DNA of 64,000 nucleotides from Gammaproteobacteria bacterium. GTDB taxonomy: Bacteria > Pseudomonadota > Gammaproteobacteria > Ga0077554 > Ga007554. The position numbers were made by a program, and so were the translations under genes. The DNA lies in contig JAHFRW010000007.1 of assembly GCA_023266055.1 (NCBI GenBank), forward strand, positions 1 to 64,000, in the 5' to 3' direction. Positions 19,279-30,263 of the stretch are shown piece after piece. Within the stretch, counting starts at the first letter, position 1. Each line of letters opens with the position of its first letter. The notes beneath the pieces were generated by a model. The model searched no databases. It worked only from the letters and a program-made list of their open reading frames with translations, and was not told the origin of the DNA.

Positions 19279-20607
19279 TTAACTGCTGATGTGCTGGATG
19301 TCGTCGATGGTATCTGTTTCGAGGCGATTGCGTCCCAGGTTTTTGGCGCGATACAGTGCGGTATCGGCGCGTTCGATCAGTGAGGTGAATGTTTCTCCGG
19401 GGCTGTAGAGTGCTATGCCTGCCGAGAAGGTGGGCATGGGCATGGCGATGTCATTGCATAAATAATGGCTGTCGAGCGTGCGTCGTTGCACTTTTCTCAG
19501 GGCGTGCATCACACCTTCAATATTGGTGTTGGGTAGCAGAACGGCGAACTCTTCGCCACCATAACGCGCCACCATGTCATGATGACGGAAGGTGGAGAGA
19601 ATATTGGCCGCAAAGCAGCGCAACACTTCATCGCCTATTGTATGGCCATGCTTGTCATTGATGGCCTTGAATTCGTCGAGATCAAGTATCGCCAGCGCGA
19701 GAGGGCTGCCATAGCGCTGTACCCGGCCTACTTCATCTTCGAGTCGACGCATGAAAGCCCGCCGATTGGGCAGGTTGGTCAGATCATCGGTGAGACTGAG
19801 CAGGTGCACGCGGGTTAATTCTTCATTTAACTGTCGGGTGTCTGTTTTGACGGCCTGCAAGTGGGCATGTGTGCTTTCAAGCTGGGCGCTAAGTGCCCGA
19901 TTGGTTTCCAGTAGTCCCTGGGTTGCCTTGACGAGTACCAGTCTGGCGGCATCCAGGCTTTGCATTTTGGCGGCCAGATAAAGTCTGTTTAACTCAATTT
20001 CCAGGTGTAATCTGAACTCTTCGCTCTGGCGTATGGCCTGTGTTATTTCTTCATCAAGCATTTCCTGAATGCTTTGCATGTTTTTGTGTTTTTCATCGAG
20101 ATGCTGGCGATAAGCCAGGTCTACGCGATGTTCAACCTGTGGTGCAGCGGGTTGCTGACCCATGCTGGAGGATGTGTTGGTTGCGGCATGGGCGGTGATG
20201 GGCGTGCCAAAGTTTTCCAGCAAAGGGATAAGCGCATCCCCGAGAATATTGTTTTTATCGGAATCTGCCTGCTCATGGTTATGAATATGGGTTGTGATAT
20301 GTTGACGTAACCCGTCGATCTCATCCGCAGATAAGGGGGGGGTGAGGCGCAACTGAATAAGTTTTAGATGTGTACGTAACGGTGAATGCGCAGGGAGCTG
20401 CTGTTCGTAAGCGCTTAACGCGACATCCAGCAAGTTGATATACGATTGTTCCGTGTCGCTGTGAAGGGTGTCATTGTCGTTGAGGATGTGCGTGACATGT
20501 TGATGAATAATTGTGCCGGTTTCGGTCTGCTTGAGGGTTTCCAGCAGACGTAATACCTTGAGCGAAGCACTTCTTTCGTATGAAACTTTCCTGGATTCCG
20601 CTGCCAT
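19279..20607 (-). CDS. GGDEF diguanylate cyclase with coiled-coil N-terminus
   Basis: ARYGGEEFAVLLPNT, DLDEFKAINDKHGHTIGD. Confidence 0.93.
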   Translation of the reverse strand: MAAESRKVSYERSASLKVLRLLETLKQTETGTIIHQHVTHILNDNDTLHSDTEQSYINLLDVALSAYEQQLPAHSPLRTHLKLIQLRLTPPLSADEIDGLRQHITTHIHNHEQADSDKNNILGDALIPLLENFGTPITAHAATNTSSSMGQQPAAPQVEHRVDLAYRQHLDEKHKNMQSIQEMLDEEITQAIRQSEEFRLHLEIELNRLYLAAKMQSLDAARLVLVKATQGLLETNRALSAQLESTHAHLQAVKTDTRQLNEELTRVHLLSLTDDLTNLPNRRAFMRRLEDEVGRVQRYGSPLALAILDLDEFKAINDKHGHTIGDEVLRCFAANILSTFRHHDMVARYGGEEFAVLLPNTNIEGVMHALRKVQRRTLDSHYLCNDIAMPMPTFSAGIALYSPGETFTSLIERADTALYRAKNLGRNRLETDTIDDIQHISS

Positions 20608-20883
20608 AAATTACTCTGCGTAGACTGGGTATTGCTGTTGCGAGTGTTGCTGATATCCCCCCCTTCCGTAGCCATGGGTTTTACTCAATGGCTGTAGAAA
20701 ATTATAGCATAAGTCGGGGTTTTCGCTACGTAAGTGGCTATTATTTCGCTGAAATTGTTATGAAGAGAGGGTAAATTAATGATAGCTTGGCATTTTTTTA
20801 TTCATTTGCCGGGAATGTTGAGATATTTTGCAGTGTGTCAGCGGCAGTCAGTTCATGCATATTCACCTTGAATCGGTTATTCT

Positions 20884-22182
20884 ATGGGTTTTTATCAAAG
20901 CAGATTTACGGGGAGCACAGGGTTGATGTTTTCGCAAAAGATGACAATTGCCGGGTTTGATGACGAACTATGGACGGCGATGCAGGAAGAAGTAGTGCGT
21001 CAGGAAGAGCATATTGAACTGATCGCGTCCGAGAATTATGCCAGCCCGCGTGTAATGCAGGCACAAGGCTCTGTTTTGACTAATAAATATGCCGAAGGTT
21101 ATCCCGGTAAGCGTTATTATGGTGGCTGTGAGTATGTGGATAAGGCTGAGCAATTGGCCATTGATCGCGTCAAGCAGTTGTTTAGTGCTGATTATGCCAA
21201 TGTGCAGCCACACTCCGGGTCGCAGGCCAATGCGGCGGTGTATATGGCGTTGCTCAGTCCTGGCGATACCATTCTGGGCATGAGCCTGGCTCATGGGGGT
21301 CATTTGACACATGGCGCCAAGGTGAATTTCTCGGGCAAGATTTATAACGCCGTGCAATATGGCATTGATGCGGTGACCGGTGAGATTGACTATGCGCAGG
21401 TGGAGGCGCTGGCGCTGGCGCATAAGCCGAAAATGGTCGTGGCCGGGTTCAGTGCCTATTCTCGGGTGGTGGACTGGCAGCGTTTTCGCGCGATTGCCGA
21501 CAGGATTGGGGCGTATCTGTTTGTCGATATGGCGCATGTCGCGGGTCTGGTGGCGGCGGGTGTGTACCCCAGCCCGGTGCAGATTGCTGATGTGACGACT
21601 TCGACGACGCATAAGACGCTGCGTGGCCCACGTGGCGGTATTATTTTGGCCAAGGCGAATCCCGAGATCGAGAAGAAGCTTAATTCCATGATCTTCCCTG
21701 GCATTCAGGGTGGCCCGTTGATGCATGTTATTGCTGCCAAGGCAGTGGCGTTCAAGGAAGCACTGCAACCCGAGTTCAAGACCTATCAGCAGCAAGTGGT
21801 GGTGAATGCCCGTGCCATGGCGCAGGTGTTCATGGAGCGTGGTTATAAAGTGCTTTCCGGAGGCACCGACAATCATTTGTTTCTGCTTGATCTGATCAAT
21901 CGGGATGTCAGTGGTAAAGAGGCCGAAGAAGCATTGGGTGCCGCGTATATTACCGTGAACAAGAACAGTGTGCCGAATGATCCACGCTCCCCGTTTGTGA
22001 CCAGCGGTATTCGTATTGGCACGCCGGCGGTGACCACGCGGGGTTTCAGGGAGACGGAAGTACGTGCGCTGGCAGGCTGGATTTGCGATGTGCTGGATAA
22101 TGTACGGGATGCGGGCAATATTGAGCGTGTGAAGCGCCAGGTGCTGGACATTTGCGGGCGGTTCCCTGTCTATGCTGAATAG
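20884..22182 (+). CDS. glyA: serine hydroxymethyltransferase
   Basis: [45 protein letters not shown]; likely start [16 protein letters not shown] at 20926. Confidence 0.98.
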   Translation: MGFYQSRFTGSTGLMFSQKMTIAGFDDELWTAMQEEVVRQEEHIELIASENYASPRVMQAQGSVLTNKYAEGYPGKRYYGGCEYVDKAEQLAIDRVKQLFSADYANVQPHSGSQANAAVYMALLSPGDTILGMSLAHGGHLTHGAKVNFSGKIYNAVQYGIDAVTGEIDYAQVEALALAHKPKMVVAGFSAYSRVVDWQRFRAIADRIGAYLFVDMAHVAGLVAAGVYPSPVQIADVTTSTTHKTLRGPRGGIILAKANPEIEKKLNSMIFPGIQGGPLMHVIAAKAVAFKEALQPEFKTYQQQVVVNARAMAQVFMERGYKVLSGGTDNHLFLLDLINRDVSGKEAEEALGAAYITVNKNSVPNDPRSPFVTSGIRIGTPAVTTRGFRETEVRALAGWICDVLDNVRDAGNIERVKRQVLDICGRFPVYAE

Positions 22183-22204
22183 CGGCGTGTCTCCAGGGTA
22201 AAGA

Positions 22205-22741
22205 ATGCGTTGTCCCTTTTGCAGTGCCGAAGATACCAAGGTCATTGATTCGCGTTTGGCGAATGAGGGTGATGCGGTACGTCGGCGCCGTGAATGTTTG
22301 ACGTGTGCGGAGCGCTTTACCACGTTTGAAATGGCTGAGCTGGTCATGCCGCGTCTGGTGAAGCGTGACGGTAGTCGTGTGCCGTTTGATGAAGACAAGT
22401 TACGTTCAGGCATGTTGCGCGCTCTGGAAAAACGTCCGGTGCCTACCGAGCAGGTTGATGCGGCAATTAATCACATCAAGCACCGTCTGGCGACCACCGG
22501 CGATCGCGAAGTAAAATCGCGCGTGCTGGGCGAGTGGGTCATGGGTGAGTTGCGACAGCTTGATCAGGTTGCCTATGTGCGATTTGCTTCGGTCTACCGC
22601 AGCTTTCAGGATGTGAATGCCTTCCGTGAAGAAATTGATCGATTGGAGCAGGGGCAGATGTTATCTGTCCCGCTGGAGCCGGTGTCGGCGGTACCTGCCA
22701 CGGTTGTTTCGCCGGACAAGCAGGTGTCTCCCGGCGAGTAA
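22205..22741 (+). CDS. nrdR: transcriptional repressor NrdR
   Basis: [18 protein letters not shown]...[16 protein letters not shown]. Confidence 0.97.
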   Translation: MRCPFCSAEDTKVIDSRLANEGDAVRRRRECLTCAERFTTFEMAELVMPRLVKRDGSRVPFDEDKLRSGMLRALEKRPVPTEQVDAAINHIKHRLATTGDREVKSRVLGEWVMGELRQLDQVAYVRFASVYRSFQDVNAFREEIDRLEQGQMLSVPLEPVSAVPATVVSPDKQVSPGE

Positions 22742-22763
22742 TCGTATGGCGTAGCAGGGTTTC

Positions 22764-23990
22764 TTGCATCCCGGATTGATTCAGGCAGTACTTTCAGGCG
22801 CTTTTCATATCATGTCCAGTGTGGTCATCGATCATCAATTCATGGCACGTGCACTGCAACTTGCAGCACAGGGTCTTTACACTACGCATCCCAATCCGCG
22901 CGTGGGTTGTGTGATCGTGCGTGCCGGCGAGATTGTCGGTGAGGGCTGGCATGTGCGTGCCGGTGAACCGCATGCCGAGGTTCACGCCCTGGCGCAGGCG
23001 GGCACACGTGCGCGCGGTGCGACGGTGTATGTCACGCTGGAGCCGTGTTGTCATTATGGTCGTACCGCACCGTGTGTTGATGCCTTGATTGAAGCGGGTG
23101 TGGCGCGTGTGGTGGTGGCGATGATTGATCCTGACCCCAGAGTGGCTGGACAAGGTCTGGCACGACTGGTTGCCGCGGGCATTGCCACGGAAAGCAGTGT
23201 GCTACAGACACAGGCGGAAGCCTTGAATGCAGGGTTCATTACGCGTATGCGTGAGCGGCGTCCATGGGTGCGCTGCAAATTGGCGATGAGTATGGATGGT
23301 CGTACGGCGTTGCCAAGCGGTGAGAGTAAATGGGTTACCTCGGAAGCAGCGCGCCAGGATGTGCAGCATCTGCGTGCCAGCAGCGCGGCAATTTTGACGG
23401 GTATTGGCACGGTATTGGCTGATGATCCGGCGCTGACGGTACGCTCTGTGGCACCACAGGGCGTACCGTCAAGTGATCATGCTGTGCGACAGCCATTGCG
23501 CGTCGTGGTAGATAGCTGGTTGCGTACCCCGCCGCAGGCCCGGTTGCTGAAAGAACCGGGCCATACGCTGATTGTTACCACCACACAGGATCGGGTGAGC
23601 AGTGAAAAACTGGTGTGTGACAAGGTGACGGTCAACGTGCAACCTGATCGGCACGACCGCATGGCCGCAGGAAATAGGGCAACGCCGGGAGCCGTGGCCC
23701 ACGGCGGTGTTGACCTGGTGGCGCTAATGCAAACATTGGCGATGGATTACGAAATCAATGATGTGCTGGTGGAAGCCGGCCCTATTCTGAATGGTGCGTT
23801 GCTGAGTGCCGGATTGATGGACGAGGTGATTATTTATATGGCGCCGCATTTGATGGGTGATGCAGCGCGTGGTTTGTTTCATTTGCCAGGATTACAGCAG
23901 ATGAGTCAGCGTGTTGCACTGGATGTACAGGACATCCGCGCGGTGGGTCGTGACTGGCGGATCTCTGCGAAAGTTATGAGAAACAATTAG
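22764..23990 (+). CDS. ribD: bifunctional deaminase/reductase RibD
   Basis: HAEVHAL, TLEPCCHYGRTAPC, reductase domain; likely start MSSVVIDHQFMARAL at 22812. Confidence 0.96.
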   Translation: MHPGLIQAVLSGAFHIMSSVVIDHQFMARALQLAAQGLYTTHPNPRVGCVIVRAGEIVGEGWHVRAGEPHAEVHALAQAGTRARGATVYVTLEPCCHYGRTAPCVDALIEAGVARVVVAMIDPDPRVAGQGLARLVAAGIATESSVLQTQAEALNAGFITRMRERRPWVRCKLAMSMDGRTALPSGESKWVTSEAARQDVQHLRASSAAILTGIGTVLADDPALTVRSVAPQGVPSSDHAVRQPLRVVVDSWLRTPPQARLLKEPGHTLIVTTTQDRVSSEKLVCDKVTVNVQPDRHDRMAAGNRATPGAVAHGGVDLVALMQTLAMDYEINDVLVEAGPILNGALLSAGLMDEVIIYMAPHLMGDAARGLFHLPGLQQMSQRVALDVQDIRAVGRDWRISAKVMRNN

Positions 23991-23991
23991 C

Positions 23992-24825
23992 ATGTTTACA
24001 GGCATCATACAAGCCATCGGTAATATTACGGCGATTGAATCATCGGGTAGCGACGCGCGCGTGCATATTGCCGCCGACACGCTTGACCTGACACAAGCGG
24101 CCGCTCCTGCGCATTCCTGCGACGCGCAGGGATGCACTAGTGTCGCGGGGGGCAGGATGCACCCGCAAGGGGTACGCCGTGGTTGTAAGGGGCTAAAGCC
24201 CCAACAACACACGCAGCCGGGAGCGCCCACCCACGGCACTTGGGCCTCCTGCCCGGCGCAGGTGGGTGACAGCATTGCGGTTAATGGTGTATGTCTGACG
24301 GTGACTTCGTTTGCTGACCATGGATTCTGGGTGGATGTGTCAGGCGAGACACTCGCACGTACGACATTCGGTGAGATTAACGTGGGCAGCAAGGTCAATC
24401 TGGAGCAGGCGCTCACGCCGACGACCCGTTTGGGCGGACATCTGGTGAGCGGGCATGTGGACGGTATCGGCACGGTGACAAGCTGTTGGGAACAAGGCCG
24501 TTCCGTGCGCTTTGTGATTCAGGCGCCACCACCGCTTGCCAGATACATTGCCGAAAAAGGGTCGATTTGTGTGGATGGTGTGAGCCTGACGGTGAACGGG
24601 GTGAGCGGCGTATCGTTTGATGTCAACCTGGTGCCACACACCCTGCAGGAAACCACGCTGGGCGCGTTTGCAGCAGGCCAGCGGGTGAATCTTGAGGTGG
24701 ATATTCTGGCGCGTTACCTGGAGCGTTTATTATTGGGTGAGGGTGCGGCACAACCCCAGGCTCCCCTGCAGAGCGCGGGTATTACGCAGGCCTTTCTGGT
24801 GGAACATGGATTTATTAAAAGCTGA
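23992..24825 (+). CDS. ribE: riboflavin synthase alpha subunit with in-frame insert
   Basis: MFTGIIQAIGNI, VGDSIAVNGVCLTV, GHVDGIG, EKGSICVDGVSLTVN; 55-aa Cys/Pro-rich insert absent from canonical RibE. Confidence 0.95.
   Translation: MFTGIIQAIGNITAIESSGSDARVHIAADTLDLTQAAAPAHSCDAQGCTSVAGGRMHPQGVRRGCKGLKPQQHTQPGAPTHGTWASCPAQVGDSIAVNGVCLTVTSFADHGFWVDVSGETLARTTFGEINVGSKVNLEQALTPTTRLGGHLVSGHVDGIGTVTSCWEQGRSVRFVIQAPPPLARYIAEKGSICVDGVSLTVNGVSGVSFDVNLVPHTLQETTLGAFAAGQRVNLEVDILARYLERLLLGEGAAQPQAPLQSAGITQAFLVEHGFIKS
24097..24261. repeat. 165 bp in-frame repeat insertion inside ribE
   Basis: Inner block 24119-24160 is nearly identical to the reverse complement of 46905-46945; begins GGCCGCTCCTGCGCAT as at 46893. 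Confidence 0.75.
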
Positions 24826-24830
24826 CCGGT

Positions 24831-25973
24831 ATGCTACTTAGTTCGATTCCTGACATTCTTGAAGATCTTCGCCAGGGTAAAATGGTTATCATTGTTGATG
24901 ATGAAGATCGTGAAAATGAAGGTGACCTGCTGATGGCGGCACAATGTGTGCGTGCCGAAGACATTAACTTTATGGCGCGCTACGGGCGTGGTCTGGTCTG
25001 CCTGACGCTCACGCGTGAACGCTGCGAGCAATTGCGCCTGCCGCTCATGGTCAGCAGCACCAATGACAAGCACCTGACCAATTTTACGGTTTCCATCGAA
25101 GCGGCCGAGGGCGTGACGACCGGTATCTCGGCCGCCGATCGTGCCGTCACTGTACAGGCAGCGGTTGCCGCAGATGCCAGACCGGAAGATATCGTACAGC
25201 CGGGCCATATTTTTCCTATTATGGCGCAACCCGGTGGCGTATTGGCGCGTGCGGGGCATACCGAAGCGGGATGTGATCTGGCGCGCCTGGCGGGCATGGC
25301 GCCGGCCAGCGTGATTGTGGAAATTCTTAACGATGATGGCAGCATGGCGCGCCGCCCTGATCTGGATACGTTTGCACAGCAGCATGGTTTAAGGATTGGT
25401 GCAATTGCTGATCTGATTCGTTACCGCCGCGAGAACGAAAAAACAGTGGAGCGTGTTGCCGAATGTAATTTTCCATCAGAATACGGAAACTTTCGCCTCA
25501 TGGCCTACCAGGACAGTCTTGATCATGGTCTGCATCTGGCATTGGTCATGGGCGACATCACGCCCGAGCAGCCGACACTGGTGCGCGTGCATTTGCAGGA
25601 TACCCTGTGTGACGTGCTGGGATCGCAGCGTGAAGATGCAGGCTGGCCGCTCCGCGATACCTTGCGACGTATTGCGGCGGCGGGCATCGGTGTGGCGGTG
25701 GTGTTGCACAAGAGTGAAGAGGCCAGTGATCTGGTGCGGCGCATCAGAGATTATCAATTAAAAGATAAGGGTATAAACTTGCCCAGGCCAGACGTGAATA
25801 TTGATTTGCGAACCTATGGTGCGGGCGCGCAGATTCTGGCCGATATAGGCGTAGGCAGGATGCGGGTTCTGGGCGCACCTAAAAAAGTACATGGTTTGGC
25901 GGGATTCGGTCTGGAAGTGGTCGAGTACGTGGATTTCAGAAGCGATGCCCATTCGGCACATACAGGCAAGTGA
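24831..25973 (+). CDS. ribB: 3,4-dihydroxy-2-butanone 4-phosphate synthase with degenerate GTP cyclohydrolase II-like domain (RibBX-type)
   Basis: [13 protein letters not shown] RibB core; C-terminal RibA-like fold lacking the zinc-ligand cysteines. Confidence 0.95.
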   Translation: MLLSSIPDILEDLRQGKMVIIVDDEDRENEGDLLMAAQCVRAEDINFMARYGRGLVCLTLTRERCEQLRLPLMVSSTNDKHLTNFTVSIEAAEGVTTGISAADRAVTVQAAVAADARPEDIVQPGHIFPIMAQPGGVLARAGHTEAGCDLARLAGMAPASVIVEILNDDGSMARRPDLDTFAQQHGLRIGAIADLIRYRRENEKTVERVAECNFPSEYGNFRLMAYQDSLDHGLHLALVMGDITPEQPTLVRVHLQDTLCDVLGSQREDAGWPLRDTLRRIAAAGIGVAVVLHKSEEASDLVRRIRDYQLKDKGINLPRPDVNIDLRTYGAGAQILADIGVGRMRVLGAPKKVHGLAGFGLEVVEYVDFRSDAHSAHTGK

Positions 25974-26467
25974 GTAATATCGAGATGAGTGACATTAAAA
26001 AAATTGAAGGTGACCTGGTAGTGCGTGGTGCACAGTTCGCTATCGTGGCGAGCCGCTTTAACAGCTTTATTGTAGATCATCTGGTCAGTGGTGCAGTAGA
26101 TGTCCTGCTGCGTCATGGCGCAACAGCGCCAGACATCAGTGTTATCTATGCGCCCGGCGCCTATGAGTTACCGCTGGTGGCGCAACGGGTTGCCGCCAGC
26201 AAGCGTTATGCTGCAATTATTGCCGTAGGCGCAGTGATTCGCGGCAGCACCCCGCATTTTGACTATGTGGCGGGCGAATGCAGCAAGGGTTTGGCCAGTG
26301 TTGCCTTGCAGCATGATGTGCCGGTTGCGTTTGGCGTACTTACAGTAGACACCATCGAGCAGGCCATTGAACGTGCCGGCACCAAGGCGGGTAACAAGGG
26401 TGTTGATGCGGCCCTGTCTGCGATTGAAATGGTAAATCTGCTGCGACAGTTATCAGGCAAGCCATGA
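25970..26467 (+). CDS. ribH: 6,7-dimethyl-8-ribityllumazine synthase
   Basis: [38 protein letters not shown]. Confidence 0.97.
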   Translation: MSNIEMSDIKKIEGDLVVRGAQFAIVASRFNSFIVDHLVSGAVDVLLRHGATAPDISVIYAPGAYELPLVAQRVAASKRYAAIIAVGAVIRGSTPHFDYVAGECSKGLASVALQHDVPVAFGVLTVDTIEQAIERAGTKAGNKGVDAALSAIEMVNLLRQLSGKP

Positions 26468-26492
26468 GCTTGCTGTCCACAGGAAAACAGCC

Positions 26493-27023
26493 ATGACCCT
26501 TCCGCCTGCCATGAAAAATAATGAGCCATCCTCGCCATCAGCCACACACGCGCCCAATAAATCCAGAGGCTCAACCAGCTTGAGCAAAGGCCGTAATCTG
26601 GCACGGCGTTGCGCCGTGCAAGCCTTGTATCAATGGCAGCTTACCCAGCAAAATGTGAGTGATATTGATGTGCAGTTTGTAACTGAGCATGATATTAAAA
26701 AAGTGGATATCCCTTATTTTCAGGAGTTGCTGCACCAGATACCTGCACATATTACTGAGCTGGATGCACACTATGCGGTGTTTCTTGATCGTCCGGTGCA
26801 TGCGCTTGATCCGGTGGAATGCGCCATTTTACGCATCAGCGTTTATGAGCTTGTGCATCGTCTGGATATTCCGTATCGTGTCGTCATTAATGAGGGCGTG
26901 GATATGGCCAAAGTATTTGGTGCAGAGCAAAGTCACAAATATATCAACGGCGTCCTAGATAAAGCAGCGCGCAAGCTGCGTACCACTGAAATACAGATGA
27001 GATCCAGAAAGCCCACCGTATGA
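26493..27023 (+). CDS. nusB: transcription antitermination factor NusB
   Basis: ARRCAVQALYQWQ ... VINEGVDMAKVFGAEQSHKYINGVLDK. Confidence 0.96.
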   Translation: MTLPPAMKNNEPSSPSATHAPNKSRGSTSLSKGRNLARRCAVQALYQWQLTQQNVSDIDVQFVTEHDIKKVDIPYFQELLHQIPAHITELDAHYAVFLDRPVHALDPVECAILRISVYELVHRLDIPYRVVINEGVDMAKVFGAEQSHKYINGVLDKAARKLRTTEIQMRSRKPTV

Positions 27024-27065
27024 AACGTTCCCTCAGTATAGAATAATAGAAAGGGTAAGGAAGCC

Positions 27066-28046
27066 ATGCCGTCGTCGGAGTTCGATATCATCCAGCGCTA
27101 CTTTACATCGGCAGTCTCTGAGCGTGATGATGTCGTGCACGGTATTGGTGATGATGGTGCAGTGCTGCATGTGCCGATTGGTATGGATCTGGTGGTCTCT
27201 ATCGACACCTTGGTCTCGGGCGTGCATTTTTTTGCCGATGTTGATCCCGCCGCGCTGGGCTACAAGGCACTGGCGGTTAATCTCAGTGATATGGCGGCCA
27301 TGGGCGCTGAACCTGCCTGGGCCACGCTCGCATTAACATTGCCAACGGTTGATGCCTCCTGGCTGGAGGCGTTTAGTCGGGGTTTTTTTGAATTGGCAGA
27401 GCGTTATGGCGTGCAGTTGGTCGGCGGTGATACCTGTCGTGGTCCCCTTGCGGTGTCAGTGCAAATGCACGGATTTGTTCCCCAGCATGCGGCGTTGCGA
27501 CGCACGGGCGCCATGCCGGGCGATTTGATTTATGTCACAGGCACGCTCGGTGATGCAGGTCTGGCGTTACACGCTGTGCAGAATCATCGGCGCCTGCCCG
27601 AAGCGCATGCCCATTATCTGACAGGCCGTCTTGAGCGTCCGTCTCCCCGTGTTTTCGAAGGACTGGCATTGCATGGCATCGCTTCTGCGGCCATTGATAT
27701 TTCTGATGGGTTGGCCGCAGACCTGGGGCACATCCTCACCGCCAGCGGAGTGGGCGCCACACTCAACGTTGAACGCCTGCCTGTGTCACGTGCCTTTATT
27801 GCAACAGCACAGGGCGATGATTGCTGGCAACTCCCCCTGTCAGCGGGTGATGATTATGAGCTATGTTTTACCGTGCCTGAGGAAAAGCAGGCCAAGGCCG
27901 AACAGGTTTTTGCACGCTTTGGATGTGGTGCCATGTGCATTGGTATCATCGAGCCACAACCGGGGTTACGCTGCAAACGTGCCAGCGGTGAACTATTGGT
28001 ACCCTCTACCAGCGGTTATCAGCATTTCGAACCCGTATCTACATGA
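27066..28046 (+). CDS. thiL: thiamine-monophosphate kinase
   Basis: SEFDIIQRYF, GIGDDGAVL, VSIDTLVSGVHFF, VGGDTCRGP. Confidence 0.97.
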   Translation: MPSSEFDIIQRYFTSAVSERDDVVHGIGDDGAVLHVPIGMDLVVSIDTLVSGVHFFADVDPAALGYKALAVNLSDMAAMGAEPAWATLALTLPTVDASWLEAFSRGFFELAERYGVQLVGGDTCRGPLAVSVQMHGFVPQHAALRRTGAMPGDLIYVTGTLGDAGLALHAVQNHRRLPEAHAHYLTGRLERPSPRVFEGLALHGIASAAIDISDGLAADLGHILTASGVGATLNVERLPVSRAFIATAQGDDCWQLPLSAGDDYELCFTVPEEKQAKAEQVFARFGCGAMCIGIIEPQPGLRCKRASGELLVPSTSGYQHFEPVST

Positions 28047-28537
28047 AGCCTGCCGTCCGCACCCCCTCCAGCGTGTGGCGTAACCCGATCCATTTTCTCG
28101 CTTTCGGAGGTGGTGCAGGCGCCAGCAAAATTGCCCCCGGCACCTGCGGCACGCTGGTTGCCATTCCCCTGTATATACTCTTGCAGGACTTGCCGGTGTT
28201 GATGTATATATTCGTTACCGTTGCATTGTTCCTGCTGGGGATCTGGCTGTGCCGGATCACAACGCGCGATCTGGGCGTGCATGATCACCCGGGCATCGTA
28301 TGGGACGAAATTGTCGGCTACCTGATCACCATGACGGCGGCACCCGCAGGTGCGGAGTCAGCCTGGCTATGGATCGTGTTGGGTTTCGCCCTGTTCCGGC
28401 TGTTTGATATCTGGAAACCATGGCCCATTAACCTGCTGGACCGGCAGGTGAAGGGCGGGTTTGGCATCATGATTGACGATGTCGTGGCGGGACTCTATGC
28501 GTGGCTATTAATGCAGGGCATTGCCATGAGCGTATGA
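28043..28537 (+). CDS. pgpA: phosphatidylglycerophosphatase A
   Basis: FGGGAGASKIAPGTCGTL, HDHPGIVWDEIVGYLITM, FRLFDIWKPWPI. Confidence 0.96.
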   Translation: MKPAVRTPSSVWRNPIHFLAFGGGAGASKIAPGTCGTLVAIPLYILLQDLPVLMYIFVTVALFLLGIWLCRITTRDLGVHDHPGIVWDEIVGYLITMTAAPAGAESAWLWIVLGFALFRLFDIWKPWPINLLDRQVKGGFGIMIDDVVAGLYAWLLMQGIAMSV

Positions 28538-28606
28538 TACAGGCATGCTTTGGCCCACGCGGAACAACGGTAAATATTAGTCAAACCAAATCACAGGAGA
28601 GCAGCA

Positions 28607-28708
28607 ATGAGCAAAGGCATCGAGAGCAAGAAAGAAAGTAAAAAGGCACCTGCCAAGACCATGAAGGAAAAGCGAGCCGCCAAAAAAGCCAAGAAAGATA
28701 CCCGATAA
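28607..28708 (+). CDS. small Lys/Ala-rich basic protein MSKGIESKKESKKAPAKTMKEKRAAKKAKKDTR
   Basis: SD CAGGAGAG upstream; 33 aa, ~40% lysine; absent from the ORF track because of length. Confidence 0.55.
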   Translation: MSKGIESKKESKKAPAKTMKEKRAAKKAKKDTR

Positions 28709-29177
28709 CAGGTTTGCATAAACCTCGCCTGCCTGTGAGGTCGGGGTACTCCTTCGACAAAGATTCCGCACAAAAAAAAGCCCAGGCGCTTGGAGCGGCC
28801 CGGGCCAAAGGTTGGATCATGGCTGACGGCTGGGAGGGAGGGGGGATGCCGTCAACCATTACCCTGGAGCCTATTATCCCTAGTTTCAGCATTAATTCTG
28901 TGCGTTGCATCACACAATGAGAATTTTCTTGTGACGGTCATTCTTTACCCCGCAATCAGATGAGTTGAATGTTACTTTGAAGCAGTCGGTTAGGGTTTTT
29001 TGTGGCAGGCATATGACAGTTATTGGCCAGGATCGCGCCCCCAGTCAGCCCTTGATCATGGCGGTGCTACTGGGGTCCGGCTCCAACGAAATTGCAGCTA
29101 CCAGGATGAAATCCCTGTAATTCCATAGTAAAATAGTCAGGTATTATCCCGTATTTTTATTATGGTAACATGATCCC

Positions 29178-29954
29178 ATGTTTAATCGACTTCGTGAAGA
29201 TATCCACTGCGTGTTTGACCGTGACCCGGCGGCACGCACCACCCTGGAAGTGCTCACCACCTACGCGGGAGTGCATGCGCTATTACTGCATCGCGTCAGT
29301 CATGCGCTCTGGAACGCCAACCTGAAGTGGCTGGCGCGCTTTCTCGCGGCCCTGGCGCGCTGGTTTACCGGTGTTGAAATCCACCCCGGCGCCCGGATTG
29401 GCCGCCGTTTTTTCATTGACCATGGCATGGGCGTTGTTATCGGAGAAACGGCGGAGATCGGCGATGATTGCACGCTTTACCACGGCGTTACCCTCGGAGG
29501 CACCACTTGGCAGGCTGGCAAACGTCACCCTACACTGGCAAACAACGTTGTCGTTGGTGCAGGTGCCAAAGTGCTGGGGCCCATCACCATTGGTGAGGGT
29601 GGCCGCGTGGGTTCCAATGCCGTGGTCGTTAAAGATGTGCCCCCTGGCGCCACCGTGGTGGGTATCCCCGGCCGCATCGTCGTGCGTAGCCGTGAAAAAA
29701 CGGCCCCTGATGACCAGCGGCGCCGCGCCTTTGCCGAAAAGATTGGTTTTGACGCCTATGGTACCAGTCAGGACATGCCTGACCCGGTCGTGAATGCCGT
29801 CAACGCCATGCTCGACCACATCCACGCCCTGGATAATCGCGTCGAAGAAATGACCCGCGAAATCGTAAAACTGGGTGGCAAGGTGGAGGGTGCGGCCTTG
29901 CCCGATTTAAAGCAGTGTGAAATGGATGCTGATAAGCCAGGTAGAGCGGATTGA
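29178..29954 (+). CDS. cysE: serine O-acetyltransferase
   Basis: [44 protein letters not shown] hexapeptide repeats. Confidence 0.97.
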   Translation: MFNRLREDIHCVFDRDPAARTTLEVLTTYAGVHALLLHRVSHALWNANLKWLARFLAALARWFTGVEIHPGARIGRRFFIDHGMGVVIGETAEIGDDCTLYHGVTLGGTTWQAGKRHPTLANNVVVGAGAKVLGPITIGEGGRVGSNAVVVKDVPPGATVVGIPGRIVVRSREKTAPDDQRRRAFAEKIGFDAYGTSQDMPDPVVNAVNAMLDHIHALDNRVEEMTREIVKLGGKVEGAALPDLKQCEMDADKPGRAD

Positions 29955-30008
29955 AAATATGCAGAATTTTGTCTGAGGATCAATGAGGTCATAACACTAT
30001 GTCCACCA

Positions 30009-30213
30009 CGGTGCCCGCCAGGGAGAGCGACGCGGAGGCGAGCGTTGGTGGGCAAGCCCCGGATAGCCGAGGTTTCCCTGTTTTGTCGGAATGTGTGCGA
30101 GAGCCGCCGTGTAGATAACATAGGGAAACAACGACAGGCGTAGTGGTCGCCGAGGCGGTCATTTTGGGGACGGGGATGTCCCAAAATAGTTCGCGAGCAC
30201 GGTGATACACTTT
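30009..30213. repeat. dispersed structured repeat, copy 2 (~205 bp, internally deleted)
   Basis: Colinear with 7287-7570 except for an ~80 nt shorter middle segment. Confidence 0.85.
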
Positions 30214-30263
30214 TTGTTTTTCAACAGTCGGCTAATCCGGATCAGGTTTGACAGGAGGCGCGA

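Noticed and set aside
20710-20925. Riboswitch upstream of glyA
   Set aside because: No glycine-riboswitch-like conserved core seen by eye; Infernal search needed.
20968-22413. 481-aa minus-strand ORF opposite glyA/nrdR
   Set aside because: Antisense shadow of glyA and nrdR; His/Arg-rich composition typical of reverse frames.
29012-29119. 35-aa ORF MTVIGQDRAPSQPLIMAVLLGSGSNEIAATRMKSL upstream of cysE
   Set aside because: No clear SD and no coding-like composition; could be chance.
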